13,540 nt of DNA. Origin: Rhodospirillaceae bacterium UBA4468 (GTDB lineage: Bacteria > Pseudomonadota > Alphaproteobacteria > Rhodospirillales > Casp-alpha2). Every line of letters starts with the position of its first letter. Position 1 is the first letter of the stretch. Where the stretch lies: positions 6,628 through 20,167 of the forward strand of contig DGOK01000143.1 in the NCBI GenBank assembly GCA_002389385.1, read 5' to 3'. The notes beneath the pieces are model-generated. The model worked only from the letters and a program-made list of their open reading frames with translations, did no database searches and was not told the origin of the DNA. Positions 1-5,893 of this stretch are shown in pieces. The position numbers and the translations under genes are program-made.

Positions 1-135
1 TGTATCACTAAAAAAGTTAAGTGAAAATATTTCATAATACGAGACATTAAATAATATTAGATCATCGCACTTGCCGAGAGGTTACTCTATTTGCATTGTT
101 GCCACGAAAAGAATCAATTTATGGAGAAGAGTTTT
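1..135. other. AT-rich leader upstream of the first gene
   Basis: The first 60 bases are strongly AT-rich and stopped in every plus frame within 37 bases, so no gene body is visible here. A CATAAT at 33-38 resembles a -10 element but has no convincing -35 partner. The only clear signal is the ribosome binding site at 123-131 for the gene that follows. The promoter of the 136-1414 pair probably lies here or just left of the window. Confidence 0.4.
123..131 (+). promoter_or_regulatory. Ribosome binding site fixing the start at 136
   Basis: GGAGAAGAG lies 4 bases before the ATG at 136. It overlaps an in-frame ATG at 121, which has no such site of its own, and so argues for 136 over 121 or an upstream TTG at 91. 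Confidence 0.65.
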
Positions 136-540
136 ATGTCGTCAGATCAGTTTGAACGCGGCCTTAAGTGCCGCAAAGAAGTACTTGGTGAAGCATACGT
201 GGAAGCGTCGTTAAGCAAGGCCGATGATTTCAATCGTGACTTCCAGGAGATCGTTACCGAGTACTGCTGGGGCGGCACATGGGGACGTGGCGTTTTGTCT
301 AAACGGGACAGATCGATTCTTAACTTAGGCATGCTTGCTGGCCTTGGTAAAAGCCAAGAATTCAAACTTCACTTTCGTGGCGCCATGACTAACGGTCTGT
401 CTATTGAAGATCTCCGTGAGATCCTTATTCAAGTTGCAGTGTATTGCGGAATCCCAGCTGGTATCGAAGCTTTCCGTCTGGCCAGAGAAGTTTTTGCAGA
501 CCTGGATATTGATGTCTCGAATATGGATGAAGGTAAATAA
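136..540 (+). CDS. Carboxymuconolactone decarboxylase family protein (PcaC-like)
   Basis: This 134-residue cytoplasmic protein has the usual length of the PcaC branch of the CMD/AhpD fold. Visible signatures are the EYCWGGTWGR segment (residues 42-51), the KRDRSILNLGMLAGLG helix (56-71), HFRGAMTNG (79-87) and the VAVYCGIPAGIEAFR helix (100-114). The AhpD-type CxxC redox pair is absent, so a decarboxylase or lactone-type role fits better than peroxidase reduction. PcaC removes CO2 from 4-carboxymuconolactone in the beta-ketoadipate pathway, but no other pca gene is here, so the true substrate is unknown. The start at 136 is preferred because of the ribosome binding site just before it. It is 4 bases from the next gene and almost certainly co-transcribed with it. 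The family is certain; the function is inferred. Confidence 0.9.
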   Translation: MSSDQFERGLKCRKEVLGEAYVEASLSKADDFNRDFQEIVTEYCWGGTWGRGVLSKRDRSILNLGMLAGLGKSQEFKLHFRGAMTNGLSIEDLREILIQVAVYCGIPAGIEAFRLAREVFADLDIDVSNMDEGK

Positions 541-544
541 GATC

Positions 545-1414
545 ATGTCGAATTCAAAAGTCATTGGCTTTGTTGGCCTTGGTCAAATGGGCGGCCCTAT
601 GGCGACAAATATCGCTAAAGGTGGTGCTGAAATCGTTGTTTATGATAAAGCTGGAACATCAGAGCGAGCACCGGAAGGTGCAAAACTCGCCAACTCATTT
701 ACCGATGTATTGAGCATGGCTGATACAGTTTTTCTTTCCGTGCCAGATGGCCCGGTATCGATTGCTCTCGCCAACGAAATCGCCGTAACTGAAGGATGCC
801 GTGCAACTGTCGTCGTCGACCTTTCAACGATTGGACCCGAGGCTGCGCGCGAAGCAAACGAGATCCTGAACGGTACTGGCATTACCTATATCGACGCACC
901 TGTATCTGGAGGTCAAGCTGGCGCACGTGCCGGCACAATTACTGTTATGTGGGGTGGCCCAAAAGCCGTCATGAACGAGCATGAAGCTGTCCTTAATTCA
1001 TTCTCTAAGAATGTATTCCATTGCGGTGATTCGCCAGGGCAAGGGCAATCCGTAAAAGTTCTGAACAACTTCCTTTCGGCCATTGCGATGACCGCAACAT
1101 CAGAGGCTGTTCTTTACGGGTTAGCGCAAGGCGTTGAGATGAAAACTATCTTGGATGTCGTGAACGTTTCGACGGGTCAAAACACGGCAACAGCCGACAA
1201 GTTTCCAAAACGTGTAATGACAGAATCATTCGATGCAGGGTTTGCGACGAAGCTTCTGACAAAAGATGTGAACTTGTTTCTAAAGAATGCCAAAGCCGCA
1301 GGGACACCGCTTACACTTGCGGCGACCCTCGCATCGATCTGGAATGGCTGCAATGCAACCCTTCCAGAAAGTGACTTCACACGTATTTACGAGTACGTGC
1401 GCGATAACGGCTAA
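545..1414 (+). CDS. 3-hydroxyisobutyrate dehydrogenase-type NAD(P)-dependent oxidoreductase
   Basis: This 289-residue protein is a beta-hydroxyacid dehydrogenase, a family that includes 3-hydroxyisobutyrate dehydrogenase and tartronate semialdehyde reductase. The N-terminal Rossmann fold shows the nucleotide loop GLGQMGGPMA (residues 11-20). The substrate signature DAPVSGG is at 117-123 and is followed by the usual AGAxAGT segment. The catalytic lysine is K171, with N175 one helix turn on. A conserved KD pair lies at 240-241 in the C-terminal all-helical domain. Length is normal for the family. An ATG at 545, four bases after the upstream stop and behind GAAGGT (529-534), is the best start. 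Substrate and direction cannot be read from sequence. Beside an aldolase-type gene, a semialdehyde reductase role comparable to GarR is plausible but unproven. Confidence 0.9.
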   Translation: MSNSKVIGFVGLGQMGGPMATNIAKGGAEIVVYDKAGTSERAPEGAKLANSFTDVLSMADTVFLSVPDGPVSIALANEIAVTEGCRATVVVDLSTIGPEAAREANEILNGTGITYIDAPVSGGQAGARAGTITVMWGGPKAVMNEHEAVLNSFSKNVFHCGDSPGQGQSVKVLNNFLSAIAMTATSEAVLYGLAQGVEMKTILDVVNVSTGQNTATADKFPKRVMTESFDAGFATKLLTKDVNLFLKNAKAAGTPLTLAATLASIWNGCNATLPESDFTRIYEYVRDNG

Positions 1415-1437
1415 GACCTGTTGCCGTCCGCTCTTAG
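1411..1437. terminator. Weak inverted repeat spanning two convergent stop codons
   Basis: CTAAGA (1411-1416) and TCTTAG (1432-1437) are perfect inverted copies separated by 15 bases. They contain the stop codons of the genes ending at 1414 and 1434. The stem is short, the loop long and there is no T-run, so this is at best a weak bidirectional terminator. Confidence 0.2.
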
Positions 1438-2525
1438 TATCCCAAATCTAATAATGGGAATGCTGAGAGCGGATGAGCTTCATTGACAGCATCAGATTCG
1501 CGGATCAAATAATTTGCATCCAGCTGATCGTAACTCGTCACACCAAGTAAACCCATACACGTCTGAACTTCCAGCTCAAGCAGCTCAAGCATCCGAACCA
1601 CGCCCGCCTCGCCTGCCGCGGCATATGCCAACCCCTGCAAGCGACCAATGCCGACAGCATCGGTACCCCGGATCATCGCCTTGACCACATCTGCACCGCG
1701 CATCACGCCGCCATCCAGAATAATCTTCGCTTTGCCATCAACTTCAGCAACGATTTCCGGCAGGACGTCGATACCGCCTCTTCCGTGATCCAGCTGTCGC
1801 CCACCGTGATTTGAGACATAGATAACATCACAGCCTTCTGAGACAGCAATCATAGCATCTTCCGCCGTGGCGATGCCTTTAAGAATGAGCGGAATATCGT
1901 ATTTCTCTCGGATACGGCGGAAGTCTTTCCAGCTAAACGAGCGCTGATATTCTTCACCTTGGGATTGGGATTGCCGCGCGATCGAGAGGAAACCTTTCGA
2001 TTTGTCACGCTCTCGGCGCCCGTAATAATCAAGGTCGATTGTGAAACAAAACGCCATGTATCCATGCGCAATAGCTCGGTCGATATGATCATCAATCCAA
2101 GCTTCGTCGCCACGCACATAAAGCTGATAGATACGCGCAGCATTTGGCGCTGCATCAGCAACAGCTTCAAGACCAGGATCACATACCGAGCTCAACATAT
2201 GTGCCGCACCAAACGTGCCTGCGGCTTTTGAAACCCCTGCTCCACCATCTTCGCTAAACTGCTGCAACGATCCAATCGGCGCCATGATAATAGGGAGACG
2301 CAAGTTCCTTCCCAGGAAGTCCACTGATGCGTTTAAACCGCTCACATCACGCATAACACGCGGACGAAAAGCTAATTTGTCGAAGCCAAGACGGTTCCGC
2401 TTTTGTGTCGTTTCTGTTTCCGCCCCGCCCACAAGATAGTCCCAAGCGCCATCATCAAGATTAGAACGTGCTTCTTTCACAAACTGGTGGAGAATCTGAA
2501 ACTTTTTTTCTACATCGCTCGTCAT
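1434..2525 (-). CDS. FMN-dependent alpha-hydroxyacid dehydrogenase/oxidase (LldD/glycolate oxidase family)
   Basis: This 363-residue TIM-barrel flavoprotein should oxidise a 2-hydroxy acid to a 2-oxo acid. Family landmarks appear in order: a WDYLVGGAETE segment (28-38), the FMN strand IIMAPIGSLQQ (79-89), QLY (134-136), the TIDLDYYGRRERD segment with paired arginines 170-171, the FMN lysine K216 in LKG, and the catalytic block SNHGGRQLD (238-246) with base H240 and substrate arginine R243. ILDGGVMRGADVVKA (269-283) and GIGR (292-295) form the flavin phosphate site. Length suits a soluble member, and no membrane segment is seen. After H240 the usual glycolate oxidase residues give way to HGRGGID, so substrate should not be assumed to be lactate or glycolate. 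An AGGA site lies 10 bases before the ATG. It follows the RraA-family gene by 18 bases in one operon. Confidence 0.92.
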   Translation of the reverse strand: MTSDVEKKFQILHQFVKEARSNLDDGAWDYLVGGAETETTQKRNRLGFDKLAFRPRVMRDVSGLNASVDFLGRNLRLPIIMAPIGSLQQFSEDGGAGVSKAAGTFGAAHMLSSVCDPGLEAVADAAPNAARIYQLYVRGDEAWIDDHIDRAIAHGYMAFCFTIDLDYYGRRERDKSKGFLSIARQSQSQGEEYQRSFSWKDFRRIREKYDIPLILKGIATAEDAMIAVSEGCDVIYVSNHGGRQLDHGRGGIDVLPEIVAEVDGKAKIILDGGVMRGADVVKAMIRGTDAVGIGRLQGLAYAAAGEAGVVRMLELLELEVQTCMGLLGVTSYDQLDANYLIRESDAVNEAHPLSAFPLLDLGY

Positions 2526-2543
2526 TTTTTTAGTGTCCTATTA

Positions 2544-3035
2544 TTAGGTATGAATTTGGGTTTTGGTTACGATGACCGCATCCAAATCTGCGTAGATATA
2601 ATCACCTGGATTGATAACGACGCCGCCAAACTTTAATTGCACGTCAGCTAGACCTATGCCGTCCGTACGAGGGCGCATCGCAGTGCATTTCATCGCCTTG
2701 GCGCCAAAATCAAGTTCTACAAATTCATGGATATCTCGGACTGCACCATTAAAAATCAAACCCTCCCATCCTTGCTTGCATGCTTCAGCCGCAATGTTGC
2801 CACCGCACAGAGCGCGGCGCATGGAACCACGACCATCAACGACGAGCACTTTGCTTTTACCGTCACGACGAATAACATCAAGGATTTCTTTGTTGTCTTC
2901 GTAAGTAGAGAACGTCACGGCCTCGCCGTGAAAGCATGTGCGCTTCCCAAAATCATGAAACATCAACTCGCATACTTGAGCCGCTGGTTCGTCGTCGCAA
3001 ATATTTGCGCAACGGATGATGTCTTGATCGGTCAT
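2544..3035 (-). CDS. RraA-family protein, probable 4-hydroxy-4-methyl-2-oxoglutarate/CHA-type aldolase
   Basis: The 163-residue protein aligns along its whole length with the RraA fold: DVIRRDGKSKVLVVDG (53-68), GSMRRAL (70-76), WEGLIFNGAVRD (90-101), and FGGVVINPGDYIYAD near the C-terminus (137-150). Classic E. coli RraA binds RNase E and has a glutamine after the GAVR arginine. Here that position is D101, giving G79-x20-R100-D101-x2-E104. This matches the metal-site motif known from the HMG/CHA aldolases of aromatic catabolism, which release pyruvate from 4-hydroxy-2-oxo acids. A divalent-metal aldolase or decarboxylase role is therefore more likely than RNase control. The ATG at 3035 has AGGAGAAC seven bases upstream, which rules out the longer open frame to 3083. 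It is first in the operon, followed by the FMN hydroxyacid dehydrogenase. Confidence 0.88.
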   Translation of the reverse strand: MTDQDIIRCANICDDEPAAQVCELMFHDFGKRTCFHGEAVTFSTYEDNKEILDVIRRDGKSKVLVVDGRGSMRRALCGGNIAAEACKQGWEGLIFNGAVRDIHEFVELDFGAKAMKCTAMRPRTDGIGLADVQLKFGGVVINPGDYIYADLDAVIVTKTQIHT

Positions 3036-3042
3036 TCGGTAA

Positions 3043-3050
3043 GTTCTCCT
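3043..3050 (-). promoter_or_regulatory. Strong ribosome binding site for the RraA-family gene
   Basis: On the minus strand the mRNA reads AGGAGAAC, then seven bases, then ATG at 3035. This decides the start and excludes an in-frame start 16 codons upstream. Confidence 0.75.
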
Positions 3051-3062
3051 GTGAATTAAAGA

Positions 3063-3083
3063 ATTATTTCGCTGTGAAATCAT
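3063..3083. promoter_or_regulatory. Imperfect inverted repeat at the putative rraA-operon promoter
   Basis: ATTATTTC (3063-3070) and GAAATCAT (3076-3083) form 8-base arms, with 7 of 8 pairs matching, around a 5-base centre. The right arm overlaps the proposed -10 element of the minus-strand promoter, a typical repressor position. Role inferred. Confidence 0.3.
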
Positions 3084-3107
3084 AAGGGGTCTTGGGTCGA
3101 GGGTCTA
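3079..3107 (-). promoter_or_regulatory. Putative sigma-70 promoter of the RraA/hydroxyacid dehydrogenase operon
   Basis: On the minus strand TAGACC (3107-3102) is followed after 17 bases by TATGAT (3084-3079), matching the consensus at 4/6 and 5/6. Transcription would start about 25 bases before the ribosome binding site. The -35 box and spacer coincide with the GGGTC heptads. Confidence 0.35.
3087..3105. repeat. Three GGGTC direct repeats at exact 7-base spacing
   Basis: GGGTC occurs at 3087-3091, 3094-3098 and 3101-3105, a perfect 7-base period. The array sits in the divergent spacer, overlapping the proposed minus-strand promoter and ending 14 bases before a TATATT (3120-3125) that could serve the plus-strand gene. 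It looks like a cooperative regulator site, repressing one side and perhaps activating the other. Function inferred from position only. Confidence 0.45.
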
Positions 3108-3162
3108 TTGTCCTTACATTATATTTAACTTCAGTATCCATTTTTTCAGAGGAGATTTTAAA

Positions 3163-3456
3163 ATGAGTAAATTTGCCATCTTTGTGACTGTCAAAGTTAA
3201 AGAAGATATGGTCGATGATTTCCTGGCGTTTGCATTACCTAACGCAACATCAGCCGTGCGTGACGAGCCGAATTGTCACATGTTTCGTGTTATGCAAAAC
3301 AAAGAAGACCCATCAACAATTCATTTTTACGAAGTCTACACTGAAGCAGCCAGCTTGGACTTGCACCGTGAATTCCCTCATTACAAAAAATACGATGAAG
3401 GCACCAAAGACATGATCGTGGAAAAGTCCATCGTTAAGGTCGACGTCCTTCACTAA
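3163..3456 (+). CDS. ABM-domain (putative quinol monooxygenase, YgiN-like) protein
   Basis: This 97-residue single-domain protein has the ferredoxin-like ABM fold: an opening strand FAIFVTVKVKE (4-14), a helix over about 15-33, a central strand with CHMFRVMQN (38-46), and the signature HFYEVYTEAAS-LDLH-xxxx-HYKKY (54-77), with histidines 68 and 73. Relatives are small dimeric proteins that oxidise quinols or isomerise small metabolites without a bound cofactor. The substrate cannot be told from sequence. AGAGGAGA (3148-3155) precedes the ATG by seven bases, a strong site. The gene is transcribed alone, divergent from the RraA-family operon and convergent with the five-gene operon. The shared divergent spacer suggests common regulation with the RraA-family genes, perhaps for removal of a reactive intermediate. 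Confidence 0.88.
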   Translation: MSKFAIFVTVKVKEDMVDDFLAFALPNATSAVRDEPNCHMFRVMQNKEDPSTIHFYEVYTEAASLDLHREFPHYKKYDEGTKDMIVEKSIVKVDVLH

Positions 3457-3466
3457 ACCGGTTTAG
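3453..3466. other. Perfect 14-base palindrome containing both convergent stop codons
   Basis: CTAAACCGGTTTAG is a perfect palindrome. Its left half carries the TAA of the plus-strand gene (3454-3456) and its right half the TAA of the minus-strand transporter (3463-3465). A GCTTTTTC tract follows on the plus side (3473-3480). As RNA it allows a stem of only 5 pairs with a CCGG loop, so termination is possible but weak. Confidence 0.4.
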
Positions 3467-4695
3467 CCCTTTGCTTTTTCTCTGAAGTTGCTCGCCATCA
3501 CGGCGGCACCTATGAGCATGATTATACCCATGGCAACCCAAGCAAGACCGTAATCGTTATTGCTCCAGTCCAGAATTTGGCCAAACAGTGGCGGACCAAT
3601 TACGCCCCCAACGGACCATGCAACGGCATTATAGCCGATGGCTGATCCCACCAACGATGGCGGGGCGGTTTCTGCTGTCATGGAAAGAATTAATGCAGCG
3701 TAGGATGCAATTGTCCCACCCATCACAGAAGCCAGTAACATCAGCCCCCAATACGGCCAATCTGGATTAACAAAGTACGCTGCACCACACGACAAGCCAC
3801 CAGCAAGTACAACGGATATCACAACGACTTTTCGACGCCCACCAAAAACCGCATCCGATAGATATGAGAAACCAAAGCGACCAAACGCACTTGCACTTTG
3901 AGCGAACGCGACTGCTATGGCGGCCATTGGCTGACTTGCTTGCGCCGCATCTCGCATGAACAAGGCTATGTAGGCAGATAAACTGGATTGACTGGTATTA
4001 AACATCGCACAGGATATGAAAATGACGTTCATGTTACGATTCGTAACGACAACTTTAAGATCGCTCAAAATAGATTTTATACCACCACTTCCACGTGTTG
4101 GTTTGCGCGTCAACGGCAGCCATAACAGTGCTGTAACAAAAGTCATTCCAGCTGCAATCCAAAGCACGATCCGCCAATCTATGTAGGCCGCCATGACACC
4201 GCCGCCAGCACCAAGCACGCCACCTAGTGGGACGCCTAGTTGTTTAAGACCCATTGCGGTCCCACGCCATTTAACCGGAAACCAACGCATGACACCTTTT
4301 GCGGTGGCCGGGTTCACAAATGAATACCCAAGCCCCATGAGGAATGCAGCAGCGATTGCAGGATAGAAGCTCTCAGCAAAAGAAAACATTATGCTACCAA
4401 CCATCATGATGATCATCGATCCAGATAGCGTCCATCCAACACCAAGCCGGTCTGTAATCGCACCGCTTGGCATTGCAGAAATCAACTGTGCGCCAAATAC
4501 GGCAGACATAAAGAAACCAAACTCAGTTGCAGAAATACCCAAGTCATCACGGATGACCGGGCCCATTGCCATAATCGACAGATAGCAAGATGTGCCAACC
4601 GTATGTGCCAAGGACAGCAATATAATTCTTGCCCGCCACGGATTAACGCCGGGAGGTAATGAAGGCGTATCAAAGTCGATATCAGGCAGGCTCAT
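3463..4695 (-). CDS. MFS transporter (second of a tandem pair)
   Basis: This 410-residue inner-membrane protein shows the hydrophobic pattern of a 12-helix major facilitator. The helix 2-3 loop carries the motif A form SGAITDRLGVG (77-87). Helices 4-5 carry MGLGYSFVNPATAKGV and RGTAMGLKQLGVPLGG. The second half has the matching loop YLSDAVFGGRRK. This pattern fits MFS carriers for small organic anions, but the substrate cannot be assigned. The ATG at 4695 overlaps the end of the upstream transporter by 14 bases and has only a weak ribosome site, so translational coupling is likely. An in-frame TTG at 4722 is a less likely start. Last gene of the operon and a clear paralogue of its upstream neighbour. 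Confidence 0.9.
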   Translation of the reverse strand: MSLPDIDFDTPSLPPGVNPWRARIILLSLAHTVGTSCYLSIMAMGPVIRDDLGISATEFGFFMSAVFGAQLISAMPSGAITDRLGVGWTLSGSMIIMMVGSIMFSFAESFYPAIAAAFLMGLGYSFVNPATAKGVMRWFPVKWRGTAMGLKQLGVPLGGVLGAGGGVMAAYIDWRIVLWIAAGMTFVTALLWLPLTRKPTRGSGGIKSILSDLKVVVTNRNMNVIFISCAMFNTSQSSLSAYIALFMRDAAQASQPMAAIAVAFAQSASAFGRFGFSYLSDAVFGGRRKVVVISVVLAGGLSCGAAYFVNPDWPYWGLMLLASVMGGTIASYAALILSMTAETAPPSLVGSAIGYNAVAWSVGGVIGPPLFGQILDWSNNDYGLAWVAMGIIMLIGAAVMASNFREKAKG

Positions 4696-5893
4696 TCGGG
4701 CGTTCTTTGAAAAAGAAAACAAGCATCATTGTACCCAGAGCAACTAGCCCAGCAGTCACTATCCATGCGATGTCATAACCGCCCCAATGATCAACGATCC
4801 AACCAAAGAGTATCGGCCCCAACATTCCGCCTATATGAACACCAACCATATTCACGCCAATCGCCGATCCTGCTAACCGAGGCTCAACAGCTTCGACAAC
4901 AACGGCTTGTGCAACAGGTGCAAAGGACGCGATTGTAATCCCTAAAGCCATCGCCAAGCCGATACCGATCCACAGACCCAAACCGGGCCCAATGAAACTA
5001 AACATTACCATAAACACTGCGGCGCTACCGCAAATCCATGCCATGAGAACGGCGCGTCGATCGGCATAATACCGGTCACAAATCACACCCCAACCAATTC
5101 GAGCGATGGCACTTGCTGTCTGGGTCAATCCTAAGGCTACACTGGCAGCTTCCTGACTAGCCTTGGCAGTCGATGTGAGAAACAGTGTCAAAAAGCTAAA
5201 GAAATTTGTTTGCCCGACATTCAACAATCCATTCAATACTGCATAAACATTGAAATTCCGGTCTTTCATCACATCGCCGAGATTACCGACAATGCTTTTT
5301 CGCTGATCAAGCGGCAAAGGCACATGATGCTTTGCCAATACCAGGCAATACAAACCGTTCATCATGATAATAGCAGCGACGCCAAACATAATTGTCTGCC
5401 AGTTATCAATCGTCGCAAATGCACCATTCCCGGCTGCAATGACGCCTCCAAGTGGGACGCCAACCTGCTTTAATCCCATCGCGGTGCCACGCCTGGCGCG
5501 TGGGAACCAATCAAGCACTCCACGGGCTGTTGATGGGTTCATCATGGCATAACCAAGGCCCATGATGAACATCGCACCGAGGCATTGATAATACCCATTG
5601 GCAATGGCCAAGGTTATTGCCGCTGCAAACATCAGCATATGACCAGCGACCAAGGTTCGTCCGACGCCATACCGGTCTGTAATACCCCCAGCAGGCATAG
5701 ACCAAAATGCTTGCGCGGCATAGTAAGCAGAAATGAAAGCACCGAATTCTGCAGCACCAAGACCCAGGTCAGCAGAAATAACCGGGGCCATTGCCATCAC
5801 CGAAATAATGTTCACAGTGCCAACAACGTGCGACAAAATAAGAGCTGGAAGGCGGCTCAGCCATGGGTTTCCGGTGATACCGGGTGTGTTCAA
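4682..5893 (-). CDS. MFS transporter (first of a tandem pair), TTG start
   Basis: This 403-residue, 12-helix carrier starts almost directly with helix 1 (about residues 14-36). The motif A loop GGITDRYGVGRT is at 69-80. MGLGYAMMNPSTARGV and RGTAMGLKQVGVPLGG closely match the downstream carrier, so the two probably arose by duplication. No ATG gives an intact first helix: the first internal ATG falls inside it. The start is therefore the TTG at 5893, which overlaps the TGA of the hydrolase gene in a 4-base TTGA junction. This coupling suggests that carrier and hydrolase serve the same compound. The substrate is probably a small anion (inference). The C-terminus ends in a charged tail, KERPNEPA. 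Confidence 0.9.
   Translation of the reverse strand: MNTPGITGNPWLSRLPALILSHVVGTVNIISVMAMAPVISADLGLGAAEFGAFISAYYAAQAFWSMPAGGITDRYGVGRTLVAGHMLMFAAAITLAIANGYYQCLGAMFIMGLGYAMMNPSTARGVLDWFPRARRGTAMGLKQVGVPLGGVIAAGNGAFATIDNWQTIMFGVAAIIMMNGLYCLVLAKHHVPLPLDQRKSIVGNLGDVMKDRNFNVYAVLNGLLNVGQTNFFSFLTLFLTSTAKASQEAASVALGLTQTASAIARIGWGVICDRYYADRRAVLMAWICGSAAVFMVMFSFIGPGLGLWIGIGLAMALGITIASFAPVAQAVVVEAVEPRLAGSAIGVNMVGVHIGGMLGPILFGWIVDHWGGYDIAWIVTAGLVALGTMMLVFFFKERPNEPA

Noticed and set aside
1..37. Possible end of an upstream gene, frame 2, stopping at 35-37
   Set aside because: Only eleven codons are visible, with lysine- and serine-rich composition expected from AT-rich spacer; nothing supports coding.
136..540. 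pcaC, 4-carboxymuconolactone decarboxylase
   Set aside because: Family membership is clear but no other beta-ketoadipate gene is present, so the substrate is not supported.
404..544. Longer start for the HIBADH-type gene at 404
   Set aside because: It would overlap the CMD gene by 137 bases and add a stretch unlike the family. The Rossmann motif sits correctly after the ATG at 545.
1459..1491. Inverted repeat ATGCTG...CAGCAT
   Set aside because: It lies within the C-terminal coding part of the FMN dehydrogenase, has a long loop and no T-run, so it is likely chance.
2544..3035. Name rraA, ribonuclease E activity regulator
   Set aside because: The R-D-x2-E metal motif and catabolic neighbours favour an aldolase; the fold alone does not support the RNase E role.
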